This document shows positions 36,426 through 44,756 of a stretch of DNA of 64,000 nucleotides, piece by piece. The position numbers were made by a program, and so were the translations under genes. This DNA comes from Pseudomonas sp. MWU16-30317 (lineage in GTDB: Bacteria; Pseudomonadota; Gammaproteobacteria; Pseudomonadales; Pseudomonadaceae): the NCBI RefSeq assembly GCF_020515695.1, contig NZ_JAIWJA010000001.1, positions 434,001 to 498,000 on the forward strand, given 5' to 3'. Position 1 is the stretch's first letter; every line of letters starts with the position of its first letter. The notes under the pieces were generated by a model that saw nothing but the letters and a program-made list of their open reading frames with translations, made no database searches and was not told the origin of the DNA.

Positions 36426-37700
36426 ATGGAATTCAAACAAAGCCTGGCGAGGCGAATCGTTGTGGTCTTCGCCTTGATGAGCGCCTTTGTCGCAGGCGTG
36501 TTCGCCGTCGGTATCGTGGCCACCGTGCATGTGGTGGAGCGCAAGCTGACCACCATCAGCCTGAGCGGCAACCTGCATCGCCTGTTGATGATGGACAACG
36601 CCGATGATTGGCGTTTCCAGCCGGACAAGGACGAACTCTTCTTCGCCACCGAAGGCCAGGGCGACCTGGCCATGGCCGATGACCTCAAGCCGCTGCCAGA
36701 AGGCTTTCAGGAAATCAGCCGCGACGACAAGACCTACTACGCCATGGTCCAGACCGTGGGCGATCGCAAGTACGTGCTGCTGCGGGACCAGGAAGACCTC
36801 AAGCAGCGCGAGCGTTTGCTGTTCACCGTGGTCACCTCCGGCTTCGTGCTGAGTATCATCCTCGCCGTGCTGCTGGGCTGGATGCTTGCCCGGCGAGTGA
36901 TGGCCCCGGTCATCCGCTTGTCGCGCCAGGTGCGCCACCGTGATCAGTTGCTGGAGATGGCGCCGCCGTTGTCCCCGGATTACGCCGCCGACGAGGTGGG
37001 CGAGGTTGCCCTGGCCTTCGATGAGGCCTTGAGCAAGCTGCGCGCGGCGCTGGGGCGCGAGCAGATGTTCACCAGCGATGTCAGCCACGAGCTGCGCACG
37101 CCGTTAATGATCCTCGCCAGCTCCTGCGATGTACTGCTCGAAACCTCGGTGCTGGACCCGCGCGCCCGTCAGCAGGTGACGCGGATCTCCCGCGCTACCG
37201 AGGCGATGACGCAGTTGGTGGCGACCTTTTTGCTGCTGGCACGGGACAAGGACAACGTCACCGCCCAGGGCAATCTGGTGACCCTGCGGGCGACCGCCGA
37301 CGAGTTGACGGAAATCTGGGGCAAGCAGATCGAGGCCAAGGGGCTCGAATTCATCTACCGTCCCGACGACGCGATGACCGGCCTCTACAATCAGACATTC
37401 CTGCATTCGGTCATGGGTAACCTGCTACGCAATGCCTGGCACTACTCGGATCACGGTTTTGTCAGCCTGACGCTGACGCCGACCGGCTTCACGGTCGAGG
37501 ACAGCGGTATCGGTATTGCCCCGGATCAACAGGACGCGATGTTCGAACCGTTCATACGCGGGCCGGAAAAACGCGGCGAAGGGCTGGGCCTGGGCCTGTC
37601 CCTGGTGCAGCGAATCTGCACCAGCCAAGGCTGGGAAGTCAGCCTGAGCACCCGCGAACCCAATGGCTGCCGGTTCACCGTGCAGCTGCTAAAAGTTTAG
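36426..37700 (+). CDS. Sensor histidine kinase linked to RND pump
   Basis: The 424-residue protein has TM1 VVFALMSAFVAGVFAVGIV, a periplasmic loop of about 110 residues and TM2 FVLSIILAVLLGWMLARRV. A HAMP segment follows, and the H-box FTSDVSHELRTPL has His221. The ATP-binding boxes are LLRNAWHYSDHG, VEDSGIGIAPDQ and GEGLGLGLSLVQRIC. The small periplasmic domain is acidic (DDWRFQPDKDELF), so it could sense a cation or membrane stress. It probably controls the pump operon through the adjacent regulator. Confidence 0.92.
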   Translation: MEFKQSLARRIVVVFALMSAFVAGVFAVGIVATVHVVERKLTTISLSGNLHRLLMMDNADDWRFQPDKDELFFATEGQGDLAMADDLKPLPEGFQEISRDDKTYYAMVQTVGDRKYVLLRDQEDLKQRERLLFTVVTSGFVLSIILAVLLGWMLARRVMAPVIRLSRQVRHRDQLLEMAPPLSPDYAADEVGEVALAFDEALSKLRAALGREQMFTSDVSHELRTPLMILASSCDVLLETSVLDPRARQQVTRISRATEAMTQLVATFLLLARDKDNVTAQGNLVTLRATADELTEIWGKQIEAKGLEFIYRPDDAMTGLYNQTFLHSVMGNLLRNAWHYSDHGFVSLTLTPTGFTVEDSGIGIAPDQQDAMFEPFIRGPEKRGEGLGLGLSLVQRICTSQGWEVSLSTREPNGCRFTVQLLKV

Positions 37701-37710
37701 GAGACGCCCG

Positions 37711-38385
37711 ATGCGTATTCTTGTGGTGGAAGATCACCAGGACATTCACGACAACCTGATCGAATTCTTCACGCTCAAAGGCCATGAGGTAGAAGGGGCC
37801 CTTACCGGGCTGACCGGGTTGAACCTGGCGGCCTCCAAGCCGTTCGATGCGATCGTCCTGGATATCATGCTGCCCGGCATCGACGGCAACCAGATCTGCC
37901 ATACGCTGCGTCATCACTCCAAGTCCAACGTGGCGATCGTGATGCTCAGTGCTCGGGACGAATTGGCCGACCGCTTGAGGGGCTTCGATGTCGGCGCCGA
38001 CGATTACGTCACCAAGCCCTTTGCGATGAGCGAGGTGCTGGCGCGGATCGAAGCGGTGGTGGCGCGGCGCAGCCGCAAGGGTAATCGCATGCTCAAGGTC
38101 GGTGCCCTGCATTTCGACCTCGACACCCTGGAGGTGACCCGTGGCGGGCTGCTGCTCAAGTTCAACCCGACCAACCTGAAGATTCTCGAACTACTGATGC
38201 GCAAGAGCCCTGGTATCGTGCAGCGCAAAGAGCTGGAAGAGGCGGTGTGGGGCCGCGATGTGCCGAGCAGCGATAGCTTGCGCAGCAACATTCATTTGTT
38301 GCGTCGCACCCTGGACAGGGACTTCGAACAGCCCATGCTGCACACCGTGCATGGCCTGGGTTACAAGCTAGCGCAAGACGCCTAG
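37711..38385 (+). CDS. OmpR-family response regulator linked to RND pump
   Basis: Its 224 residues comprise a receiver (acidic Glu7/Asp8, phospho-acceptor Asp51 in IVLDIMLPG, Lys in DDYVTKPFAMSE) and a winged-helix C-terminus (FNPTNLKILELLMRKSPGIV, SDSLRSNIHLLRRTL, HTVHGLGYKL). GAG-GAG-type ribosome binding sequence precedes ATG 37711 in TTTAGGAGACGCCC. It follows the kinase by 10 bp. It is the likely transcriptional regulator of the five-gene operon. Confidence 0.94.
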   Translation: MRILVVEDHQDIHDNLIEFFTLKGHEVEGALTGLTGLNLAASKPFDAIVLDIMLPGIDGNQICHTLRHHSKSNVAIVMLSARDELADRLRGFDVGADDYVTKPFAMSEVLARIEAVVARRSRKGNRMLKVGALHFDLDTLEVTRGGLLLKFNPTNLKILELLMRKSPGIVQRKELEEAVWGRDVPSSDSLRSNIHLLRRTLDRDFEQPMLHTVHGLGYKLAQDA

Positions 38386-38412
38386 GCGAGGATCAGCGGC
38401 TATCAAAACAGT

Positions 38413-38444
38413 CGGCCCCCGCACCTGGAGAGGGGCGGGGGCCG
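38413..38444 (-). terminator. GC-rich hairpin terminator
   Basis: CGGCCCCCG (38413-38421) and CGGGGGCCG (38436-38444) pair over 9 bp with a 14-nt loop. On the minus strand the hairpin is followed by ACTGTTTTGATAG, so it can end the transcript of the peptide gene at 38472. On the plus strand it also lies just after the response-regulator stop and may serve both directions. Confidence 0.65.
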
Positions 38445-38471
38445 AGGGCAGTGCTACCGGTTCATGACCTG

Positions 38472-38546
38472 TCAGTGCATGAACAGCGCGATCAGGATGA
38501 TGATAGGGATTGGCACGCCGAGAAAGAACAACAGTAATGAACGCAT
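38472..38546 (-). CDS. 24-residue membrane peptide
   Basis: This very short frame has a strong ribosome binding site, AAAGGAG, 7 bp before ATG 38546. The product begins MRSLLLFFLG, continues VPIPIIILIA and ends LFMH; it is a single hydrophobic helix with one N-terminal arginine. It starts 24 bp after the stop of the membrane protein gene at 38571 and is followed by a terminator, so it is the second gene of that operon. Very similar tiny peptides next to similar membrane proteins are familiar to me from other Proteobacteria, without known function. Confidence 0.78.
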   Translation of the reverse strand: MRSLLLFFLGVPIPIIILIALFMH

Positions 38547-38570
38547 GATGGATCTCCTTTCGGGTTGGAT

Positions 38571-39515
38571 TCAGAGCGCGCTGGCGCGGTGATGTTCGGT
38601 TTCGACATAGACCACTGCGTCGCGGCGACGACCACCGTAGATGGCCGCGAAGCTGGCGAAGAACGCGCCACACAGCAGCGCTACGAACATCCACAGCGAA
38701 GCGGTAGCGGCCACCTTGGCAGCCTGATCGGCGGCTTTCTGCGCGGCGACCTTGGCATCTTCTACGCTCTGGCGAGCCTGGCCATATACCTGATCGACCC
38801 GTTGTTCAGCCTGAGCCTGGGTCAGGCTAGTGCGCTGGGTGACCATCTGCGCCAGATAGGCGCGATCGTCGGCAGCCAGTTGACCACCGTTGGAGATCGT
38901 ACGCGCGATGATCCGGCCTACCACACCGTGCGCGGCATCGTCGCTGACGGCTACGGGGCGGGTGTCGCGGAACAGGGCATCGATGAAGTAGCCATAGGGA
39001 TCGCTGCTATTGGCTGCGGCCGCGCCAGCAACGCTTGCGCCGCCAGCCACCACTGCCGCACCTGCTTTGGCGCCGCCGCTGACCACGGCGCTGGCAGAGC
39101 CTACCACCAGGGCTACGGTCACCAGCGTGGCAACTGCCCAGGACAGAAAGCCGTGGGCGGTATCGCGGAAGTACACCTCATCACCGTGAGTGTTGACCCA
39201 GCGTGAACGCAAGCGGCCCGCCAGATAACCACCCATGCCAGCGGCGATGATCTGCGTCAGGGCCAGCCACACGATCGAGGAAACGCCCAAGGTAGTCGCG
39301 CTGGCGCCATGATCGGCCCAGGGCGACATGGCGGAGAAGCCAAGGCCGGTACCGAGCAGGATCAAGATCAGCGACAGGGCCGCGGCTCCGGCCGCACCGG
39401 CGAAGATGGCCGCCCAGGAGATACCTGATCGGTGGGTGTGGCTGCGGTCCAGTGCAGCGTCTCGTCCAAGCCCTGCGGGCTGGGTCAGGGCAGATGTTTC
39501 GGCGTAGGTAACCAT
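38571..39515 (-). CDS. Gly/Ala-rich membrane protein (so-called PhnA-like)
   Basis: ATG 39515 (GGAG 10 bp upstream) gives 314 residues. Segments ISWAAIFAGAAGAAALSLIL, VSSIVWLALTQIIAAGMGGY, FLSWAVATLVTVALVVGSAS and SLWMFVALLCGAFFASFAAI are membrane helices. A central region of about 130 residues is Ala/Gln-rich and helical (TSLTQAQAEQRVDQVYGQAR). I recall such proteins in genomes as PhnA-like, a name not based on function. A sigma-54-like promoter and upstream palindrome precede it, and the 24-residue peptide follows. The role is unknown, perhaps envelope stress. Confidence 0.75.
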   Translation of the reverse strand: MVTYAETSALTQPAGLGRDAALDRSHTHRSGISWAAIFAGAAGAAALSLILILLGTGLGFSAMSPWADHGASATTLGVSSIVWLALTQIIAAGMGGYLAGRLRSRWVNTHGDEVYFRDTAHGFLSWAVATLVTVALVVGSASAVVSGGAKAGAAVVAGGASVAGAAAANSSDPYGYFIDALFRDTRPVAVSDDAAHGVVGRIIARTISNGGQLAADDRAYLAQMVTQRTSLTQAQAEQRVDQVYGQARQSVEDAKVAAQKAADQAAKVAATASLWMFVALLCGAFFASFAAIYGGRRRDAVVYVETEHHRASAL

Positions 39516-39575
39516 TTTTGTGCTACTCCATGTCGCGGGCAGTGAAGATCCAGAAGGGATCCATACCACTGTAGG

Positions 39576-39591
39576 AGCAGGCGGCGTGCCA
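39576..39591 (-). promoter_or_regulatory. Sigma-54 (RpoN)-like -24/-12 promoter
   Basis: Read on the minus strand, TGGCACGCCGCCTGCT fits TGGCACG-N4-TTGCW with one mismatch at a conserved position (C for T at the first T). The predicted start is near 39565, leaving a leader of about 50 nt before ATG 39515. An AT-rich stretch of about 60 bp lies upstream, where IHF could bend the DNA. Confidence 0.62.
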
Positions 39592-39652
39592 ATTTTTGCA
39601 ATTAATAAAATCCTTTAAATTCATATGGTTGCATAAATATGTAAATCCATTT

Positions 39653-39669
39653 TCATGCAGTTTGCATGA
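39653..39669. promoter_or_regulatory. Perfect palindrome upstream of sigma-54-like promoter
   Basis: TCATGCA-GTT-TGCATGA has 7-bp arms and is centred about 96 bp upstream of the predicted start site of the 39515 gene. Position and symmetry suit an activator enhancer. The cognate regulator is not encoded next to it. Confidence 0.5.
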
Positions 39670-39729
39670 TTGGCCTGGCAATTCCGGGCGAACTGCACAG
39701 CGAAGAGGCCAGCCAGGTGACTCGAGCTC

Positions 39730-40854
39730 CTAGGGCGCCAGCCCCTTGAGGATGCGTTGCGCCTCGGCCGTCGTCAGCGGGTAATCAAAGAAGCGCCGGT
39801 AGAAATCCATGGTTTTGGCGACCATATCAACCTCCTTGAAGCGCTCCGGGTGCAGTTGCTGTGCCGCCCACTCCAGCTGCAACGCCACCTCGGTGCCGTA
39901 GCGATCCCAAGGGAACACCCCGGCCGGATTACGCACCACATGCCCCTGTTGCACGGCGGGCAGTTGCTGCAACAGCGATGATGGGCTGATATCCCCGGCG
40001 TTGGCGGCGAGGACGATCAAATCCGGCTGCCAGACCAGCAACTGCTCGGCCGAGACCGGCTGCAGGTTGCCCTTGAGGCCCACGGCGGCGTTGCGCCCGC
40101 CCGCCAGTTGGATCCACTGATCGATCAAGGTATCGCTGCCATCGACCTTCAACGGATCGAGCGAAGCGATGTGCAACACCCTTGGGCGTTGGGCCTGAGG
40201 CACATCGGCTACGCGGGCTTCGACCGTCGCCAGTTGCTCGTCCAGATAGCGGTTATAGGCCTTGGCCCGTTCCAGCGGCTGTGCGCCGCCCAGCGCCTGC
40301 GCGGTGGCCAGCATGGAGCGCTGCAACCCCGGCAGGTCGGTGTAGCCCATGCGCATCACCGGCACCCCAGCTTGCTCATAAGCCATTGCCTGGCGATCGC
40401 CGGTGCTGGTGAACACCAAATCGACGCGGTCACTCAGTAAGGTTTCGACATTGAAGGCCGTGCCATTGATGGCGGTGGCCTGGCCGAGGCTGGGCAGCAC
40501 CTTGAACATCCAAGGTTGGCCTTGAGGGTGATTGACCGTGGCGACGATCCGCTGGCCGGCGCCGAGAGTCATCAGCAGCACGTGGTGCGCGTACCAGCCA
40601 TCGGCGATGCGGTGCACCTGGGCAGGTACCGTGACCTCGCGGCCGCTGTCGTCGCGTATCTGTCGCGCCACGCCGTCCTCGGCGGCAGCGGGCTGTGGCC
40701 GCGAAGCGAGCGCTGCAATCTGCGAAGAATCGGCAGCAACCGCAGGCGCTGCGGCGTCAGCCATGACCCCTTCGTGGGCAGAGCCCGCTCCCACATGGGC
40801 GAGCAGCAGGGCCGCCAGTAACAGGCGGCATCGAGTCGAGGTGAGCCAGGCCAT
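39730..40854 (-). CDS. Periplasmic metal-chelate binding protein (class III, FecB/BtuF-like)
   Basis: The 374 residues begin with a signal peptide (LLLAALLLAHVGAGSAHEG) and an Ala-rich spacer of about 45 residues. The binding-protein fold then starts at RDDSGREVTVPAQVHRIADG and continues with NVETLLSDRVDLVFTSTGD and WQPDLIVLAANAGDI. It is the last gene of the import operon, starting directly after the TonB-receptor stop. It should hand the iron or cobalt chelate to the FecCD-type permease. Part of its signal-cleavage region is coded by a REP-like sequence (see 40767-40795). Confidence 0.85.
   Translation of the reverse strand: MAWLTSTRCRLLLAALLLAHVGAGSAHEGVMADAAAPAVAADSSQIAALASRPQPAAAEDGVARQIRDDSGREVTVPAQVHRIADGWYAHHVLLMTLGAGQRIVATVNHPQGQPWMFKVLPSLGQATAINGTAFNVETLLSDRVDLVFTSTGDRQAMAYEQAGVPVMRMGYTDLPGLQRSMLATAQALGGAQPLERAKAYNRYLDEQLATVEARVADVPQAQRPRVLHIASLDPLKVDGSDTLIDQWIQLAGGRNAAVGLKGNLQPVSAEQLLVWQPDLIVLAANAGDISPSSLLQQLPAVQQGHVVRNPAGVFPWDRYGTEVALQLEWAAQQLHPERFKEVDMVAKTMDFYRRFFDYPLTTAEAQRILKGLAP
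40767..40795. repeat. REP-like arm inside a coding region
   Basis: CCCCTTCGTGGGCAGAGCCC followed by GCTCCCACA matches the REP arm at 345-376 at about 24 of 29 positions. Here it codes for residues around 20-30 of the binding protein, just at the signal-peptide cleavage site, whereas all other REP copies in the window are intergenic. Confidence 0.55.
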
Positions 40855-42963
40855 CTACAGATCCACCTGCACAGACGCCTGCAGCATCCGCGGCGCACCC
40901 AGGCTGGCGCTGGTCTGCCCGGCGCCGGTGTAGCCGTTCAGCCCGCCGGGGACGATGTTGGTCCAGTAATGGCTGTTGCCGACGTTGGTCATTTCCAGGC
41001 GATACACCGTGTCGCGCTTGAGTACGCGCGTGCTGTAGCTGGCGCCCAGGTCGAAGGTCTCGTAGCTGCTTACCCAGTGGTCGTTGCTGTCATCGATCGG
41101 TCGCGCGCTCATGTAGCGGGCATTGAGGTTGACTGCCAGGCCCGGCACTTGCTCGATCTGGTAGGTGGTCAGCAGGCTGGCGGTGGTGCGCGCCAGGCCG
41201 ACGATGCGCGTGTCGTCGGTGCTGGGGGTGGCGGTGTCGAGCAGTTTCGGGTCGAGCCAGGTGATGCCGCCGAACACCCGCAGGTTGCGGGTCAAGCTGC
41301 CGTCGGCCATGAACTCCAGGCCGCGGTTGCGTTGCTGGCCGGCCACGGCATAGACGTTGTTTTGCGCATAAGCGAACGGGCGTTTCATCTGGAACGCTGC
41401 CAACGACAGGTTGACGCCATCGACCACCCATTTGCCGCCGACTTCCACCATGCGGCTGCGGTAGGGCGAAAGGATCTGCCCGGCATTGAGACTGCCCGCC
41501 GGGATGCTGTCGCCCTGTTGCAAGCTGTCGGCGTAGGTCACGTACAGGGTCAAGTCGTCGATTGGCTTGTACATCAAGCTCTCGGCGCTGCTGATGCCGG
41601 TGGCCTGGTTGGCGAAATGCCCGCCTGTGGTCGTGTAATTGTCAGTGGTCAGGCGATTCTGGCTGCCACTGAGCATCAGGCTCCACTGCGGGTTGAAAGT
41701 CAGGGTGTCAGCGACTATCAGCGAGCGTTGGCTGGCGTTGGCCGAGTGGTAGCGGTCGGTGAAGTCCGGGTAGTCCGGTTCGGCGAAGTTGGCTGGATCG
41801 CCCAGCGAGGCGGTGCCCAGTTTTTGTGTCGCACCGGCCACCGGGTTGTAGTTGTCCCAGTCAAAACCGCTGAGCCCGAACGTCAACTGGTGCTGGATGG
41901 CGCCGGTGTACACCGTGCCATTGAGGTTGGCCAGGTAGCTGTTGATGGTGAAGCGGCTCGCCGTGGCGCTGGAGACGGTGCTGGCATAGCGGCCGGCGTT
42001 GTCGGTGAAGGTGTTGGTGACGGCCGTGGATTCGCGATCGGCGATTTGCCGCAGCGCGCCGATGTCGAGCTTCCAGTTGTCATCGAGGTTGTGCTTGAAA
42101 TGCACGCTGGCGGTGTCGGTGGTGTTGTTGTCACCGGCGTAGTTCTGCCCCAGGTTGCTGCGGGTCGCGTCAAGGGCGTGGGGCAGGGTGACGCCATTGC
42201 CGCTGGTGGCGAATTTGCCTGGGAAGCCTTTGTCCAGATAGTTGTAGTGGCTCAGATTGGTCTCGATGATGCTGTCGTCACTGAGCTGAAAATCGGTGGC
42301 CAGGCTCACCAACTGGCGGCGCAAGGTGCTGCCGGGCGCGTAGCTGTGGCCTTGCTCGTCGACCAGGTTGAGACGGTACTTGATCTTGCCTTCCGGATCG
42401 AAGGGGCCGCTGAGGTCGACCGCCTTGAGCCAGCTCATGCCGGTGCCCAGGCCAACCGTGACGCGGTTGCGGGTGAAGTCCGTAGGGCGCTTGGACAGCA
42501 GGTTGAAGGTGCCTGCGGGGTTGGCCGGGCCATACAGCGAACCCGATAAGCCGCTGAGCACCTCGACGCCGCCCAGTTGCTCGGCGGGGTAGTCGGTGGT
42601 GGACACCACGTTGAGCCCGTCCAGGCGGCTGTTCTGCACGACGCTGCCCTGAAAGCCGCGGGTTTGCGGGCGCGCGCCATCGGCCTGGACCGACGGCAGG
42701 TAGCGGATCATGTCCTTGAAGCTCTTGAGCTGCTGGTCTTCGGTCAGCTCGCGGGGCACCACGCTGACGGAGTAGGGGGTGTCCTGCAACCTGCGTTCGC
42801 CCATCGGCCCGACTGTGGCGGATTTATCCCGTGCTTGCTGCTGGGCGCTGTCCACGGCGCTGACGTCGATCGGCGCCAGTTGCACCTCGTCGGCGTGGGC
42901 CAGGTGAACCGCAGCGCTGAGCAGCAGTGGGGTGAAAGTCAGGCAACGGCGACGGTGCTGCAT
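40855..42963 (-). CDS. TonB-dependent siderophore-type receptor
   Basis: This 702-residue outer-membrane barrel has a signal peptide (LTFTPLLLSAAVHLAHA), TonB-box-like APIDVSAV and a plug domain (RLQDTPYSVSVVP, RYLPSVQADGARPQTRGFQG, VEVLSGLSGSLYGPANPAGT). About 22 strands follow, ending with ASVQVDL. There is no N-terminal signalling (STN) domain, so it is not a FecA-type signal transducer. It lies inside an ABC importer operon between ATPase and binding-protein genes. The substrate is unknown; ferric siderophore, heme or cobalamin are all possible. Confidence 0.9.
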   Translation of the reverse strand: MQHRRRCLTFTPLLLSAAVHLAHADEVQLAPIDVSAVDSAQQQARDKSATVGPMGERRLQDTPYSVSVVPRELTEDQQLKSFKDMIRYLPSVQADGARPQTRGFQGSVVQNSRLDGLNVVSTTDYPAEQLGGVEVLSGLSGSLYGPANPAGTFNLLSKRPTDFTRNRVTVGLGTGMSWLKAVDLSGPFDPEGKIKYRLNLVDEQGHSYAPGSTLRRQLVSLATDFQLSDDSIIETNLSHYNYLDKGFPGKFATSGNGVTLPHALDATRSNLGQNYAGDNNTTDTASVHFKHNLDDNWKLDIGALRQIADRESTAVTNTFTDNAGRYASTVSSATASRFTINSYLANLNGTVYTGAIQHQLTFGLSGFDWDNYNPVAGATQKLGTASLGDPANFAEPDYPDFTDRYHSANASQRSLIVADTLTFNPQWSLMLSGSQNRLTTDNYTTTGGHFANQATGISSAESLMYKPIDDLTLYVTYADSLQQGDSIPAGSLNAGQILSPYRSRMVEVGGKWVVDGVNLSLAAFQMKRPFAYAQNNVYAVAGQQRNRGLEFMADGSLTRNLRVFGGITWLDPKLLDTATPSTDDTRIVGLARTTASLLTTYQIEQVPGLAVNLNARYMSARPIDDSNDHWVSSYETFDLGASYSTRVLKRDTVYRLEMTNVGNSHYWTNIVPGGLNGYTGAGQTSASLGAPRMLQASVQVDL

Positions 42964-42975
42964 GGTCTGGAGTTC

Positions 42976-43740
42976 TCACAGGGGGACAAAAAAGCGTTGG
43001 CCTTCGGTGTCGATCTGCCGCACCGAGACGTGATAGAGGCGTTGCATCAGCGCGCTGTCGATCACCGCAGCAGGCGCGCCGTCGCCGATCAGCAGGCCGT
43101 CATGCAGGACCAGCACGCGGTTGCTGGCGGCCAGCGCCTGCTCCGGGCGGTGACTGCTCGACAGCACGCACAGGCCTTGCTCGGCCAGGCGCTGGAGCAG
43201 GGCCAGCAGGCGTAATTGATGGCCGAAATCCAGGCCGGTGATGGGCTCGTCGAGGACGATGATGCGCGCTTGCTGCACCAGCGCCCGAGCGATCAGCACC
43301 AATTGCCGCTCGCCGCCGGACAGCTCGGTGTACACCCGCGTGCGCAAGGCTTCGATGCCCAGTTGCGCCAAGGCGTGGCTGACCGCCTGGAGATCGGCGC
43401 TGGCCGGCGCGCGACCCAGGCCGGTGACCGGCAAGCGGCCTTGGGCGATGATGTGCTCGACCGTATAGGGGAAGCTCGGCACATGGCTTTGTGGTACGTA
43501 GGCCATTTGTTGGGCGATGGCGCGGCGGCTGAGAGCGCTGAGGGGTTGGCTGCCCAGATACACCTCACCGCTGGCGGGGCGAATCAGCCCCAGCAACAGG
43601 CGCAGCAGGGTGCTTTTGCCGGCCCCATTGGCGCCGAGCAGGGCGATGTTGTCGCCGGGGTTGAGGGTCAGCGAAATGTCCTGGAGGATCACCCGCCGAC
43701 CCAGCCGATAACTGAGCGCTTCGCAACGCAACAACGTCAT
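42976..43740 (-). CDS. ABC transporter ATP-binding protein (FecE/BtuD type)
   Basis: The 254 residues include Walker A GANGAGKST, Q-loop VPQSHVPSFPYTVEHI, signature LSGGERQLVLIARAL, Walker B RIIVLDEPITGLD and the H-loop SSSHRPEQAL. This is the usual chelate-importer ATPase. It overlaps the permease stop by 4 bp and precedes the receptor by 12 bp. It drives import of the chelate delivered by the periplasmic protein. Confidence 0.93.
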   Translation of the reverse strand: MTLLRCEALSYRLGRRVILQDISLTLNPGDNIALLGANGAGKSTLLRLLLGLIRPASGEVYLGSQPLSALSRRAIAQQMAYVPQSHVPSFPYTVEHIIAQGRLPVTGLGRAPASADLQAVSHALAQLGIEALRTRVYTELSGGERQLVLIARALVQQARIIVLDEPITGLDFGHQLRLLALLQRLAEQGLCVLSSSHRPEQALAASNRVLVLHDGLLIGDGAPAAVIDSALMQRLYHVSVRQIDTEGQRFFVPL

Positions 43741-44756
43741 AGCCAGCCCTTGCGCACGCGCTGCAGCACCAGCACGAAGGCCACGGCGCCGAACAGTTCG
43801 GTGATGATCCCCAGCGGAATCTCGCCGGGGGTCAGGCTGCGCGCGGCGCCGTCAGCGGCCAGCAGAAACACCCCGCCCAGGCAGGCGCTGACCGGCAGGA
43901 GCCGGGCGTTGCTCGGGCCTGCCAGCAGGCGCGCCAGGTGCGGCACCAGCAGGCCGACCCAACCGACCATGCCCGCCAGGCTCACGGTGAGCGCGCAGAT
44001 CAAGGTGGCCAGCACTATCACCCCGTAGCGGATGGTGCGTACCGGTACGCCGAGGCTGTGGGCCTCGTCGTCACTGAGCGACAGCGCGTCGATGGCGCGG
44101 CCCCCCAGGCACAGCACGGCGATGCCCAGCGTCAGCAGCGGCGCGATCACCCATAGCGCCTGGTGGTCGACTGCGCTGAGGCTGCCGAGCAACCAGTAGA
44201 CGATGCTCGGCAGTTGATCGACCGGGTCGGCCAGGTACTGCGTGATCGACAGCAACGCGGTGAACAGCGCGTTGGCGACGATGCCACCGAGCACCAGCAA
44301 CAGGATCGAGGGGTTGTGAAACAGATTGGCGATGCCTACCCCGACTGCCACGGCGATCAACCCGGTGACGCAAGCCAGCGCCGGGATGGCCAGGCCGTGC
44401 AGTTGCAGGATGATCCCCAGCGCCGCGCCGAACGCACAGCCGCTGAGCACGCCCAGCAGGCCCGGTGACACCAGCGGGTTGCGGAACACTGCCTGATAGG
44501 CCGCCCCGGATACCGACAACCCGGCGCCCACAAGCAGGCCGGCGACCACGCGCGGCAGCCGCGACTCGACGATCAGGCCATGCAGCAGCGCAAAGCGCCC
44601 GGCCGGCATGTCGCCCAGGCCGGCAGAGGCTTTGATGAATTGCATGCATTCGCTCAGGGATATCGCATAGCGCCCGCAGAGCAACGCCAGCAGGCTTGCC
44701 GCCAGCAGCGACAGGGCGCTGAGCCACGGCAGGGAGGATCGGGGGAGGCGGGGCAT
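43737..44756 (-). CDS. FecCD-family ABC permease
   Basis: This 339-residue protein with about 10 transmembrane helices is the membrane part of an iron-siderophore or cobalamin importer. The family blocks RLPRVVAGLLVGAGLSVSGA, NPLVSPGLLGVLSGCAFGA, VGLLVPHLARLLAGPSNARL and PGEIPLGIITELFGAVAFVL are clear. It is first in the operon permease-ATPase-receptor-binding protein. In the 265-bp upstream gap I see neither a convincing Fur box nor a cobalamin riboswitch. Confidence 0.92.
   Translation of the reverse strand: MPRLPRSSLPWLSALSLLAASLLALLCGRYAISLSECMQFIKASAGLGDMPAGRFALLHGLIVESRLPRVVAGLLVGAGLSVSGAAYQAVFRNPLVSPGLLGVLSGCAFGAALGIILQLHGLAIPALACVTGLIAVAVGVGIANLFHNPSILLLVLGGIVANALFTALLSITQYLADPVDQLPSIVYWLLGSLSAVDHQALWVIAPLLTLGIAVLCLGGRAIDALSLSDDEAHSLGVPVRTIRYGVIVLATLICALTVSLAGMVGWVGLLVPHLARLLAGPSNARLLPVSACLGGVFLLAADGAARSLTPGEIPLGIITELFGAVAFVLVLQRVRKGWL

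Noticed and set aside
34307..36688. 793-residue minus-strand open frame opposite the second RND gene
   Set aside because: Shadow; composition and lack of ribosome binding site argue against coding.
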